Source: Clostridioides difficile_A
Lineage (GTDB): Bacteria > Bacillota > Clostridia > Peptostreptococcales > Peptostreptococcaceae
Reading direction: 5' to 3'
DNA length: 64,000 nt
Assembly (NCBI GenBank): GCA_945909635.1
Contig: OX246690.1
Location: 4,092,001-4,156,000, forward strand
Position numbers and translations under genes: made by a program. The notes under the pieces are model-generated. The model searched no databases. It was not told the origin of the DNA and saw only the letters and a program-made list of their open reading frames with translations. Numbering within the stretch: position 1 is the first letter of the stretch; each line of letters opens with the position of its first letter. This document shows positions 18,200 through 27,235 of this stretch, in pieces.

Positions 18200-18727
18200 C
18201 TATATTTGTTTCATTCTTTTAAGTGTTTCGTCCAGTGAAATGCATTCTGCGTATCTCCCATTCCATATGAATTCATTGTAGTATTTATATGATTGTTCTG
18301 CTGACATAAATAAATTATCAACAGTTGTATTTGAATAAGCTGGAACTATCATATTAAAACCATGCTCAAATCCACATTTTATAGTTGCATCAATACAATA
18401 ATCTGTTTGAAGTCCAACAACAATTATATCTTTTTCACCCTTATTTGTTAAGTATTCTAATAGACCCGTTTCCTTAAAAGCACTGTTTACTTTTTTATCA
18501 AATATTTTTTCTTTATTGTATGGTTTAAATTTTTCATATATCTCAAAGCCATCTTTACTCTTAGTCAACTCATTTTCAGTCCCATCATCATGGCGTACAT
18601 ATATTACTTCTATGTTACTTTTTCTAGCTATATCAATTAAGCTTTTTACATTTGCTACAAAACTATTAAAATTATATAACTTTTCGTTTGTTATTAGTTT
18701 TTGTGTATCAACTACCAATAAAATCAT
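18200..18727 (-). CDS. Isochorismatase-family cysteine hydrolase
   Basis: 175 residues with the catalytic triad of the family: Asp in LLVVDTQK (residue 7), Lys in IFDKKVNSAF, and Cys in GLQTDYCIDATIKCG. Members hydrolyse nicotinamide, isochorismate, ureas or other amides; the substrate is not determined. GGAGGAG at good distance from the ATG. Single gene. Confidence 0.88.
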   Translation of the reverse strand: MILLVVDTQKLITNEKLYNFNSFVANVKSLIDIARKSNIEVIYVRHDDGTENELTKSKDGFEIYEKFKPYNKEKIFDKKVNSAFKETGLLEYLTNKGEKDIIVVGLQTDYCIDATIKCGFEHGFNMIVPAYSNTTVDNLFMSAEQSYKYYNEFIWNGRYAECISLDETLKRMKQI

Positions 18728-18894
18728 ATTTACTCCTCCTTAGATGTTATTTTAAAATTTCTTTATATTTTACCATAAAAAGTGAATACAATATTATTGA
18801 GTTTTTCTTTGTAAAAATTCTACTAATCTAAATCTAGGCATACCTGAGTAAACATAGTATTCACAATCTTTTGGTATTTTGTAGACATAAAAAT

Positions 18895-18947
18895 ATTCCC
18901 TTTATGATAGCAGTTTTATTATTTCAACTCTCTATCATAAAAGGAAT
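18895..18947 (-). terminator. Terminator of the LVIVD/flavoprotein cluster
   Basis: ATTCCCTTTATGATAG (18895-18910) pairs with CTATCATAAAAGGAAT (18932-18947) with one mismatch; on the minus strand it is followed by ATTTTTATG. It lies just after the last gene of the cluster. Confidence 0.6.
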
Positions 18948-19000
18948 GTCTTAATCTTTAAATACACCATAAACACTTTTTAATAAATATCTTATAATTT

Positions 19001-19849
19001 TTATCTCATTGGAATATATCCACGATACTGTGAATATGCATCCATCGTTGCTATATCACCTAAAAATACTGATGCGATATTGAATTGTGGCTTTAGATAT
19101 GGAAACTCCTCTTCTTGTGCCCATACTGGTTTTTTAATAAATGATTTTGCATCTTCAACTACAGCTTTATACCACTCTTCTTCTCCTTCAAACCATAGTT
19201 CTGATACACGGTCAAAAGCAGTTGCTCCATAATTAATCATTATTTTACTACTGACAAAACGATTAACATAGCAACAGTTTGTAAAGTATGGCACTACCTC
19301 ATCATAAAACCATTTTTCTCCTTCTTCTTTAGAAATACCATCTGGATACTTAATCATAAATTGCCAACGATAGTTTGGTCCATCTTGTACAGTACGTCCT
19401 TTTCCTCTAAAGTCTTCTTCCCAGTTTATTGGAACAAAAGCAAATATAAATGGTGGACATCCATTATCTCCACCTACTGCACGTCCTGCATCTCCACTTT
19501 CTGCATTTTCATGAACCCTTTTATTTTCTACATCTGGGATACACCCTTGCCAACGTAGAACATCCATAGGCATATATTCTGTCATAATTCTATTTGCCAT
19601 CTCAGGCATATGTTCATCTACAAGCCAATAATGTTCTGTTAGTTGCATCTTACGTGCACCAAAACGCTCACCTTCATTTGGTGTAGGATATGCCTGATAA
19701 AAAGCATATTTAGTGCAATATGGCCCAAAATTACTAATACTATCTGGAATATGATAGCGATATAACCAATCCATTAATTTGGGTCTATACTCTTCCTTAG
19801 CAAGTCCTACATATATTAAGCTCCTCATTATTTTAAATTCAAACCCCAT
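19001..19849 (-). CDS. EthD/dimeric alpha-beta-barrel-like protein of unknown function
   Basis: 282 residues from the ATG at 19849 (GGGAGGGTGTTT upstream). No catalytic motif is recognised. The opening MRSLIYVGLAKEEYRPKLMD and a later YNRWQFM-like block with repeated pattern (KLMDWLYRYHIP near 25, WFYDEVVPYFTNCCYVNRF near 190) suggest two EthD-like ferredoxin-fold halves, each starting with a strand and a helix ending in H/Y-P. It is rich in Trp and Tyr. Soluble, no signal peptide. Last gene of the LysR-flanked cluster; in such clusters EthD-like proteins often handle aromatic or polyketide-like compounds, but that is inference. Confidence 0.6.
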   Translation of the reverse strand: MGFEFKIMRSLIYVGLAKEEYRPKLMDWLYRYHIPDSISNFGPYCTKYAFYQAYPTPNEGERFGARKMQLTEHYWLVDEHMPEMANRIMTEYMPMDVLRWQGCIPDVENKRVHENAESGDAGRAVGGDNGCPPFIFAFVPINWEEDFRGKGRTVQDGPNYRWQFMIKYPDGISKEEGEKWFYDEVVPYFTNCCYVNRFVSSKIMINYGATAFDRVSELWFEGEEEWYKAVVEDAKSFIKKPVWAQEEEFPYLKPQFNIASVFLGDIATMDAYSQYRGYIPMR

Positions 19850-19885
19850 AAACACCCTCCCATAATCAAATTATATTCACATGCT

Positions 19886-20398
19886 TCAATTTTCCATTGT
19901 TTTGTCTTTGTTTAAAATACCCCTAGTAAACAAATCTACACCTGCTCCCACATACCATACTCCTACTGCCATAGCTACAGCAATTTGAATACAAATATCT
20001 TGTAAATTAATAATATTTTCACCTGTCATAATAGTTAGACCTATAGCCCAGCCACAAAGCCATGATGGTAAGAAAAGTATTTTTTCAAATAAAGATGCGA
20101 TTATAACTGCAAAAAATCCTAATATACTAAGTGTTAAAAATAATTCTAGGTTTTGATTGAAATTTATATGTTCCATAATTAAAATTGCCAATACTGCCCA
20201 CAAATCTCCACACCAAAAACCAAACATTATTTTTAATCCATCTTTTTGTTTATTGCCATTGGTTACATATAATCCTGCACAAATTAATGCTACAGCTCCA
20301 GTCTTTATCCCTATGTAAGGTGCTAACACTGCCCATAAAGGAGGTAATAAAGCAATCCCTATGGACAGTGTTAATATTTCTTTTTTCTTTCTATCCAT
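19886..20398 (-). CDS. DUF1097-like integral membrane protein
   Basis: 170 residues from the ATG at 20398, which overlaps the stop of the small upstream gene (ATGGATAG), suggesting translational coupling; an ATG 7 codons earlier is possible. Five hydrophobic segments. The region GIALLPPLWAVLAPYIGIKT and the end VGVWYVGAGVDLF resemble the DUF1097 (YcdZ) family. Function unknown; perhaps a transporter subunit for the cluster's substrate. Confidence 0.65.
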   Translation of the reverse strand: MDRKKKEILTLSIGIALLPPLWAVLAPYIGIKTGAVALICAGLYVTNGNKQKDGLKIMFGFWCGDLWAVLAILIMEHINFNQNLELFLTLSILGFFAVIIASLFEKILFLPSWLCGWAIGLTIMTGENIINLQDICIQIAVAMAVGVWYVGAGVDLFTRGILNKDKTMEN

Positions 20399-20600
20399 TT
20401 TCCATATTGTAATTAGCATATTCTCTAGATTGCCTTATCTCTACCAACCTAGTTGCTACTGGATTTACAATCGTAGATACTACAAAATAAATTAAGTATA
20501 GTGGCATTATTAGTGCTACAACTGACCTTATAAAGACTATAGGGATACTTCTTACTGTATTAACAAATACAATTTGTCTAAAACTTGATTTCTTTTTCAT
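20391..20600 (-). CDS. Small single-span membrane protein
   Basis: 69 residues with AGGAGGCC upstream of the ATG. One long hydrophobic stretch (RSVVALIMPLYLIYFVVSTIV, about 25-45; only part quoted as the span) flanked by basic residues, then a polar tail. It overlaps the following membrane-protein gene by 8 bases. No family recognised; likely a partner of the DUF1097-like protein. Confidence 0.65.
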   Translation of the reverse strand: MKKKSSFRQIVFVNTVRSIPIVFIRSVVALIMPLYLIYFVVSTIVNPVATRLVEIRQSREYANYNMENG

Positions 20601-20648
20601 ATAACAGGCCTCCTATAACACTCCTTAAAAAGAACCTTTATATTTCAA

Positions 20649-21605
20649 TTATTCTCCTAATGAAACTTCAACTTGCTTTTCTTTAATCAATGGTTCTATA
20701 AAATTATAAGCTACTTTTCTTTCTTTAAATTCTGTTGTTTTACGAACTTCTGCATAATGACCTTCCATTCTTTTAATATCATCACCATGTATAAACTTAC
20801 CTGGTAAAGTGTCATGAGCATGTCCTAATTGCTCTTTTGGAAAACTAAATATAGTTTTTCCACTTGTTGTATCTAATTCTCCAACTATGCCACATAGAGC
20901 ACATATTGACTTTTTAGTACCTGGTTCAAGGTAGAATAGCCTATTATGGCAATGCGGACAGACTCCTTCTTCTCCTTGGTATGAAGCTTTTTCGAAATCT
21001 TTTGCTGCTTCAACTATATTTATCCCTATTTGACTAACTTGAGCAAGTTTTTCATCATTCATGACTAGTTCCTTTGCCCATGGAAACCAAGCATTATCTA
21101 TCACTTTCCACATTGGTATTAGGGCTAACATAGCATGTTCACATTGAACTCTTGTCCCCCAGTCTGAACCACCTATTCCCATAAATGATACTACTTTATC
21201 TTTAAGTATTCTTGGGTCTGGAATTTTTCCCCCCGTAGCTTCTGCAACTTTTGTTCCTATAATATTATTTCCCTTGTCTACTCTTGGCCCAAAACGGTCC
21301 ATTATAGTATGAAATAATCCTGATGCTCCTTCTTCGAATATTGGGTCTGAGAATACTATCCCATCTGCGTCTTTTATTTTATCAAGTAACCATTCAAAGT
21401 CATCTTTTAGTATACACATACTACCTTTTCCAGATAATAAAGTCTTAACACATGCACAACACCCAGTGCAATGTTTAATATTAAGAGATGACATTTGAAT
21501 AAATTCTACTTCAGCTCCTACTTCTTGAGCTCCTTTAAGTGCCACTTTGCACATTGTGTCATTATTTCCATTTTTCGTTCCAAAAGAAATACCTAATATT
21601 TTCAT
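20649..21605 (-). CDS. NADPH-dependent FMN reductase-like iron-sulfur/zinc-ribbon flavoprotein
   Basis: 318 residues. N-terminal flavodoxin-like fold (MKILGISFGTKNGNNDT, then SDPIFEEGASGLFHTIMDRF), with a compact Cys motif HCTGCCACV near residue 48 and a further Cys in GSMCILKDD, as in iron-sulfur flavoproteins. Near residue 222 a zinc-ribbon or rubredoxin-like module follows (CPHCHNRLF, then CALCGIVGEL). It may pass electrons from NAD(P)H or ferredoxin to a substrate reduced in this pathway. RBS GAGGGAGAG. Neighbour of the LVIVD protein, 26 bases downstream of it. Confidence 0.8.
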   Translation of the reverse strand: MKILGISFGTKNGNNDTMCKVALKGAQEVGAEVEFIQMSSLNIKHCTGCCACVKTLLSGKGSMCILKDDFEWLLDKIKDADGIVFSDPIFEEGASGLFHTIMDRFGPRVDKGNNIIGTKVAEATGGKIPDPRILKDKVVSFMGIGGSDWGTRVQCEHAMLALIPMWKVIDNAWFPWAKELVMNDEKLAQVSQIGINIVEAAKDFEKASYQGEEGVCPHCHNRLFYLEPGTKKSICALCGIVGELDTTSGKTIFSFPKEQLGHAHDTLPGKFIHGDDIKRMEGHYAEVRKTTEFKERKVAYNFIEPLIKEKQVEVSLGE

Positions 21606-21631
21606 ATTTAACTCTCCCTCTTTAGTATTTA

Positions 21632-23020
21632 TTAATCTTCTTTCATTTTTAATATATAGAACCCATCATCTAGAGCATCTATAATGATGTATCCTCTATC
21701 ATCAACAATAATATCTTCTGTTACTGCTAAACGTGGTCCAGGGAATCCTGGGAAATAAGACTCTTCTGGTGCTTTATTTGGATTTGGTGGTATAAAATAT
21801 GCTAATTCTTTGATATAATATGGGTCTGATACATCGTAAACTCTTAAACCTGCATGGAAATAACAGCAATACACTCTATCTCCTCTTTGCTCTAACCATG
21901 GCTTATTATCCATTGGTTCGTGAAGGTTATGTGGTCCAAATGGTCCTGGTTTTCCTAGCCCTGCAACATTAAAATTAGGATAAGGAAAATCTTTTGGTAC
22001 TTCAGGATATGGGAACTGAGCAATTAATGTCGGTTTTGTTGGATTGCTAACATCAACCATATGTATATTATTCATAGCTTGGACATCTGTAATATTCTCT
22101 GGTTTAAAAAACTGAAAACGTTCTCCTTCGTTTTGAACAACAACCAAATCCCTTCCTGGTAATGGTAGTGCTGTATGCGTTCTTGCTCCTGCAAGTCTGC
22201 TAGAAAACGCAGGCATAAATGGTAATTCGCCCAAACATCTTGGTCTTGTTAAATCCTCAACATCTAACACAACTAAACCGGCTCCTCCATAACCACAATA
22301 GGCTTTTTTATCTCTTACAAATGGAGGTCCATGAAGCCATCCTTTATCCATAAATTCTGGACAATGAGGTGCTCCTGGATCAAATGTTCTATTTGGATAT
22401 CCATCTGCATATTGGTCTGGTCTCCACCACTTACCTATTTCTACTGGATTAGTTGGGTCTATTATATCTATAATTCTATAAATCATTCCTTCAAATCCAA
22501 CACAGTCACTTGATAAGTGTACATATCTTCCACCATTATACATAAATCTATGAACACCCATTACATGCTTTAATCCACAATCCCAATATCCTAAAAACTT
22601 AGGATTTAGAGGGTCCTCTTTTAAACTATATATTCTAATTCCTGCTTCACACTTAATACTTTCTAATTTAGCTTGGTCAACAAGTGCTCCTGGCCCACTT
22701 CCACAGCTCATGGCTACTATCATTAAATCATCTGCTATTTGAATTTTTGGAGTTGTTGTTGTAGGATACTCTTTTGGGTCTAACATTTGAAAATGTTTTA
22801 TAAATTGTGGACTATAAGGATTTGTAACATCACTAATCATTACTCCATTTTTCTTACTTCCGCCAAAACAACATCCATATAAATAGTATTTTTCATCTCT
22901 TTTGTACAGAGCCATTTGAAACATTCCACAAGTTCCATCTAAGTTATTAAAGGAACAAACTTCAAGATTTTTAATATAACCGTTATTTCCTTTACCTTTT
23001 GCATAAAATTTATCTTCCAT
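21632..23020 (-). CDS. LVIVD-repeat beta-propeller protein
   Basis: 462 residues, no signal peptide. Repeats of the LVIVD type are visible: MISDVTNPYSPQFIKHF, LVVLDVEDLTRPRCLG, MVDVSNPTKPTLIAQF and RVYDVSDPYYIKELAYF, consistent with a six- or seven-bladed propeller. His and Cys residues are frequent (GPHNLHEP, HCPEF, CCYFHAG), leaving room for metal binding. Biochemical role of the family is unknown; selenium-binding-protein-like folds are distant relatives. First gene of a cluster facing a divergent LysR gene. GAAGGGAG supports the start. Confidence 0.8.
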   Translation of the reverse strand: MEDKFYAKGKGNNGYIKNLEVCSFNNLDGTCGMFQMALYKRDEKYYLYGCCFGGSKKNGVMISDVTNPYSPQFIKHFQMLDPKEYPTTTTPKIQIADDLMIVAMSCGSGPGALVDQAKLESIKCEAGIRIYSLKEDPLNPKFLGYWDCGLKHVMGVHRFMYNGGRYVHLSSDCVGFEGMIYRIIDIIDPTNPVEIGKWWRPDQYADGYPNRTFDPGAPHCPEFMDKGWLHGPPFVRDKKAYCGYGGAGLVVLDVEDLTRPRCLGELPFMPAFSSRLAGARTHTALPLPGRDLVVVQNEGERFQFFKPENITDVQAMNNIHMVDVSNPTKPTLIAQFPYPEVPKDFPYPNFNVAGLGKPGPFGPHNLHEPMDNKPWLEQRGDRVYCCYFHAGLRVYDVSDPYYIKELAYFIPPNPNKAPEESYFPGFPGPRLAVTEDIIVDDRGYIIIDALDDGFYILKMKED

Positions 23021-23292
23021 TTTTTCTCCCTTCTCATTTAAGGTATTATCAATTGATATACTTTCATTTTATGAGATAAACTTACTTAAATCCAATATCG
23101 TTTTCATGGGAATATATAAGTTATTCTTATTAATAAATTTATAAAATCTAGTGTGAAAATATGTTTAAAATATATATTTTTATACAAATATTTTTCAATA
23201 TCCTTTAAAAGTAAATTTTCTTATACTATAATAAGTTTTAATTATATATAAATGAGGTTTACAAACAATCAAATTTAAATAGGGGTGATTAT

Positions 23293-24174
23293 TTGAATAC
23301 TAAACAATTAGAATATTTTATATCTGTAGCAGAAAGTCTAAGTTTTACCAAAACAGCAGAAAAATTTTATATTTCCCAAACTGCTATTACACAGCAAATA
23401 AAAGCTTTAGAAGAACAAATAAATGTAACTCTATTTACAAGAAGTAAACGACATGTTGAACTAACACCTGCTGGAAAAGTTTTTTTATCTGAGGTACGTA
23501 CTATAATAAAAAATATAGATGATGCTATTACAAAAACACAGCAATTTGCACATGGTTTTTTTGGAACTTTGAGTATAGGAATTTTAATAGGATATGAAAA
23601 AAACAAATTTCAACAATATTTAAAAGAATTTTCTAATATATACCCTAATATATCTATGGAAATTTGTACTAATGAGATAACTGAACTTTTAAACTTAGTA
23701 AAAAATAATTTTATGGACCTTGCATTTGTAATTAATCCAGAAAATCAACCATTAAAAGATTTTGAATATAAAACTGTAGAAAGGTATTCCTTGGTAGCTC
23801 TTTTACCCCCTTGCCATCCACTTTGCAATGAGGATTATATTGATTTAATTGAACTACAACATGAGAAATTTATTTTTGTAAAAGAAACAGGAGATGAATA
23901 TGGTCAGAAATCCATGATACAGAATAGATATCGTGAAGCAGGATTTGTGCCTAATGTAGTTCAACGTTCAAATAATCTTAACACTATTGAATCACTAGTA
24001 GCATCTAATATGGGGATATCCATTTTACCTTCATTTTGTGTTCTAGATACGATGATAGAACATGGTATTGCAATAGTACCTATAAAAGAAGTAGAAAATA
24101 GAATTGAAGTTGTAGTTGTATGGAATAAAAACAATACAAACCCAGCATTAGAAAAATTTATTTCTATAGTATAA
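23293..24174 (+). CDS. LysR-family transcriptional regulator
   Basis: 293 residues, TTG start with AGGGGTG upstream. Winged HTH at 1-60 (LEYFISVAESLSFTKTAEKF, then SQTAITQQIKALEEQ) and a periplasmic-binding-protein-like effector domain (~90-290). Divergently transcribed from the LVIVD/flavoprotein cluster with a 272-base shared promoter region, so it is the likely regulator of that cluster. It ends in a strong bidirectional terminator. Confidence 0.92.
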   Translation: MNTKQLEYFISVAESLSFTKTAEKFYISQTAITQQIKALEEQINVTLFTRSKRHVELTPAGKVFLSEVRTIIKNIDDAITKTQQFAHGFFGTLSIGILIGYEKNKFQQYLKEFSNIYPNISMEICTNEITELLNLVKNNFMDLAFVINPENQPLKDFEYKTVERYSLVALLPPCHPLCNEDYIDLIELQHEKFIFVKETGDEYGQKSMIQNRYREAGFVPNVVQRSNNLNTIESLVASNMGISILPSFCVLDTMIEHGIAIVPIKEVENRIEVVVVWNKNNTNPALEKFISIV

Positions 24175-24185
24175 AATTAATTATA

Positions 24186-24225
24186 AAAATAGCATTAACC
24201 ACTTTTATATGGTTAATGCTATTTT
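24186..24225. terminator. Bidirectional terminator
   Basis: Perfect 16-base arms AAAATAGCATTAACCA (24186-24201) and TGGTTAATGCTATTTT (24210-24225), with A-run and T-run at either side. Serves the LysR gene on plus and the kdgK end on minus. Confidence 0.85.
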
Positions 24226-24290
24226 CTACTTAATTAATTAGGTTTACCAAAACATCAATAATGGAACACTATAAATATGATATAAAAATA

Positions 24291-25283
24291 TTATCTCAAT
24301 ATATCTAATTTCTCATTGTTCATCAATCTAAATACATGATTTGTATTTATTAAGGAACTATCGCCATAAGTTGTATGGGCTAACACTGAACTAGCAACTC
24401 CAAATTCAACAATATCTTCATTTCTCATCTTTTCCAAATATGAATATATGATTCCTGCTACATATCCATCCCCAGCACCTACTCTATCGTATATTTCTAG
24501 TTTATATTCCTTACTTTCAAAATAGCCATCATTATTTGATATGTATCCCTTTATAAATCTATTGTTCATATTATCAAATCTTCTCATAGTTCCAGCTACA
24601 ATTTCTATATTATACTCTTTTCTAATTAATTCTGAACTCCATTTTATATCTAAAGTGTCTATATTAAGTATTTTATTTATATCTCTATAACTAGCAAATA
24701 ACCCGTGACAATATGGCAGTATTTTTTTATAATCATTTACTAAATCATCATAAGTCTTATCTGGATTTAGTGATTGTCTAAAATTAAAATCAAAGAATAC
24801 TTTTATTCCCTTTTCGTAAGATTCTTTAGCTAGTTGTAAAGCAATATGTTTAACTGAATCTGTAAGTTGCATAGCAATACCACAAATATGAACCACATCA
24901 ATTCCTTCTAAACATTTATCAATATCATAGTCTTGTATCCTACTCTCGCAAAATGAACTATTTAACCTATTTAAGTAAGTCACTTCTGAAGGTCTTTCCC
25001 CATATCCATTCTCAAGAAAGTATACCCCCATATGATTTCCTCCATATGTAATAAAGTCATCTTTTACTCCAAGCTTTCTTATGTTTGCACTTGATGCTTT
25101 ACCTACATTGTTATTAGGTAACTTTGTTAACATATAGGTATTATATCCAAAGTTTTTAAGTCCAGATAATATATTTAACCCTGTACCTGTAATTACATAA
25201 TTTAGTTGGTCAGTTTGTGTTAAAAATTTATAATCAGGTACTGAAAGTCTCATCATTATTTCACCAAAGGCTAATATATTCAT
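24291..25283 (-). CDS. kdgK: 2-keto-3-deoxygluconate kinase (PfkB family)
   Basis: 330 residues. N-terminal ILAFGEIMMRLSVPD with the usual GE start of PfkB sugar kinases, middle KVFFDFNFRQSLNP, and the C-terminal signature with catalytic Asp YDRVGAGDGYVAGIIYSYL. It phosphorylates KDG to KDPG for the aldolase encoded 4 bases upstream. Last gene of the MupG/Dga operon. If DgaE acts on 6-phosphosugar acids the kinase might be bypassed, so the actual intermediate (phosphorylated or not) is unsettled. Confidence 0.85.
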   Translation of the reverse strand: MNILAFGEIMMRLSVPDYKFLTQTDQLNYVITGTGLNILSGLKNFGYNTYMLTKLPNNNVGKASSANIRKLGVKDDFITYGGNHMGVYFLENGYGERPSEVTYLNRLNSSFCESRIQDYDIDKCLEGIDVVHICGIAMQLTDSVKHIALQLAKESYEKGIKVFFDFNFRQSLNPDKTYDDLVNDYKKILPYCHGLFASYRDINKILNIDTLDIKWSSELIRKEYNIEIVAGTMRRFDNMNNRFIKGYISNNDGYFESKEYKLEIYDRVGAGDGYVAGIIYSYLEKMRNEDIVEFGVASSVLAHTTYGDSSLINTNHVFRLMNNEKLDILR

Positions 25284-25287
25284 AAAT

Positions 25288-26028
25288 CTATCCCAATAAT
25301 TCTTTCATTATTTTATAAAGTGTTTTTATATCTTCTACTTTTGTATCACCTGTTACTTTATCGATTATTGATGTATAAACATGAGGTATGACCTTTTCTA
25401 CACCATTATCAAGTGCAATTTGAACTATCTCTTTAAAGTTATCTAAATCTATGCCTCCTGTTGGCTCTAGATAAAAATTATGTTCTGCACAAGCTTTTAC
25501 AACTTCTATATATTCATCTTTTGTTTTAAGCCCTCTCATTGGGAAAAACTTAACTGAACTTCCTCCCATATCCTTCATCATAGCTATGGCTGTTTCTATA
25601 GGAACTATACCATCTTCCTCTTTTGAACTTAATGGACCTGTAGATATCTTTACAAATCCTGGTTTACCAGTTGGAGAAACTAATCCATTTATTATACTAT
25701 CGTTTTGACCAAGTAATGCTCTAGATGTAGCTACACCTGTAAATACTTGATTTATATGTTGTGGTTGAAGTTCTTTAGAAATTTGAGATACCATATTTGA
25801 CTGATTTGGATCTCCAGCTCCAAGACCTACAGATACTGCATTATCTATTTTCTTTGAGTATTTTTTCATATCTTCAATAGCTGCTTCTACAGTACTATAA
25901 TTCTTCGATAATACTCCTACTAATACATGCCCATCACAAGCATCATATATTTCTTTGGCGTTTTTTATACTTCCTGCAAGAACATTTAAACAAACTCTAT
26001 CTTTATAATATTTTGGCGTACAATTCAT
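25288..26028 (-). CDS. dgaF: KDGP aldolase, DgaF family
   Basis: 246 residues: MNCTPKYYKDRVCLNVLAGS, VGLGAGDPNQSNMV, PTGKPGFVKISTGPLSS and SVKFFPMRGLKT, then LEPTGGIDLDN. These are hallmarks of the DgaF/EF_0839 class of 2-keto-3-deoxy-6-phosphogluconate aldolases. It splits KDGP to pyruvate and glyceraldehyde-3-phosphate after the DgaE elimination. GGGGG-rich RBS. Between dgaE-like and kdgK genes. Confidence 0.88.
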   Translation of the reverse strand: MNCTPKYYKDRVCLNVLAGSIKNAKEIYDACDGHVLVGVLSKNYSTVEAAIEDMKKYSKKIDNAVSVGLGAGDPNQSNMVSQISKELQPQHINQVFTGVATSRALLGQNDSIINGLVSPTGKPGFVKISTGPLSSKEEDGIVPIETAIAMMKDMGGSSVKFFPMRGLKTKDEYIEVVKACAEHNFYLEPTGGIDLDNFKEIVQIALDNGVEKVIPHVYTSIIDKVTGDTKVEDIKTLYKIMKELLG

Positions 26029-26087
26029 ATCACTTACCCCCGTTAGTAAAATTTAATAAATCTTTATAATTTTATTTATCTTATTTT

Positions 26088-27197
26088 CTATTTTTCTATT
26101 ATCTCTTTTATTCTATTATAAATAATATCTAAATCATCTTCACTCACGCTTCTTATATCAACCTCTATATTGCCTTCATTAGACTTATAATCTCGAGTGT
26201 ATATAGCTATCTTTCCACCTCTAAGTTCGTTTATAATTTGTTGTGTTGATTTATTTATTATATCTTCATTAAAATTAATCTCTCCACGTAATATTTCTCT
26301 CCCTGCTGAGTCTCTAGTTATATTCGCACTAGCTCCTTTTAAAGTATTTATCTTATCTATAAATGGATTTAACTTATCCTCCATTTCTTTTAAAGTTACT
26401 TTAGCACTATTAACATATCTCTCAATTGCACATGTTAAACCTATTATACTTTCTTTTCCTATTTTCATAGCTCTTCCAATACCCTTTGATTGAAGCTTTA
26501 CATTATCTATGTATTTTTTTCTACCTATTACTAACCCTGAACTAGGACCCTCTATAGCCTTTGCACCACTGTATATAACTAAATCTGCTCCTAATTCATA
26601 GTATACTTTTAAATCTTCCTCTGCTGCTGCATCTACTATTAAAGGTAGGTTGTATTCTTTGGAAACTTGCACTGCATCTAATACACTTAGCATACTCTTT
26701 TGAACACAATGATGAGATTTAATATACATAATTGCTGCTGTATTGTCATTTATCTCTCTTATTATATGTTCCTTACTGCACATATTACTATAACCAGCCT
26801 CAACAACTTCTCCACCACCAAGTCTTATCATTGTTTCTACTGGAACTCCATAGTCAACATTGTGCCCTTTGGGAATTATTATTTCTCTTTTAATTTGTTT
26901 ATTAGGGTTATTTATATTGTAAATTAAATTTATATCATCCTTTGCTATTATTGCACCTACACTCTGTGCAATTCCAGCAGATGCACTAGAAACTATTACT
27001 GCACTTTCACACCCTAATAAACTCGATATATATTCACCAGTTTTATTTACAAGCTCTTCTACTATGAAGAAATTTTCACACCCTTGACCTATTGCTTCAA
27101 TAACTTCCTTATCTAATGTTGACACCCCTAGTATAGTCATCTTACCTGAAGCATTTATAACACGTCTTACAGAGTACTTTTCAAATATACTACTCAT
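26088..27197 (-). CDS. dgaE: PLP-dependent amino-sugar-acid ammonia-lyase, DgaE family
   Basis: The start is set at 27197 (MSSIFEKYSVRRVINASGK), with GGGAGAG eight bases upstream, rather than 15 codons earlier, where the frame overlaps the deacetylase gene. 369 residues of the SelA-like fold-type I class. The PLP lysine is in LVIYSGAKAIEGPSSG, with the conserved Asp in LPLIVDAAAEED. DgaE in Salmonella converts D-glucosaminate-6-phosphate to KDGP with loss of ammonia. Genes for a deacetylase upstream and KDGP aldolase downstream fit. Confidence 0.87.
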   Translation of the reverse strand: MSSIFEKYSVRRVINASGKMTILGVSTLDKEVIEAIGQGCENFFIVEELVNKTGEYISSLLGCESAVIVSSASAGIAQSVGAIIAKDDINLIYNINNPNKQIKREIIIPKGHNVDYGVPVETMIRLGGGEVVEAGYSNMCSKEHIIREINDNTAAIMYIKSHHCVQKSMLSVLDAVQVSKEYNLPLIVDAAAEEDLKVYYELGADLVIYSGAKAIEGPSSGLVIGRKKYIDNVKLQSKGIGRAMKIGKESIIGLTCAIERYVNSAKVTLKEMEDKLNPFIDKINTLKGASANITRDSAGREILRGEINFNEDIINKSTQQIINELRGGKIAIYTRDYKSNEGNIEVDIRSVSEDDLDIIYNRIKEIIEK

Positions 27198-27235
27198 ACA
27201 ATCAGCTCTCCCATCTATACTTTCTATTTTATGAA

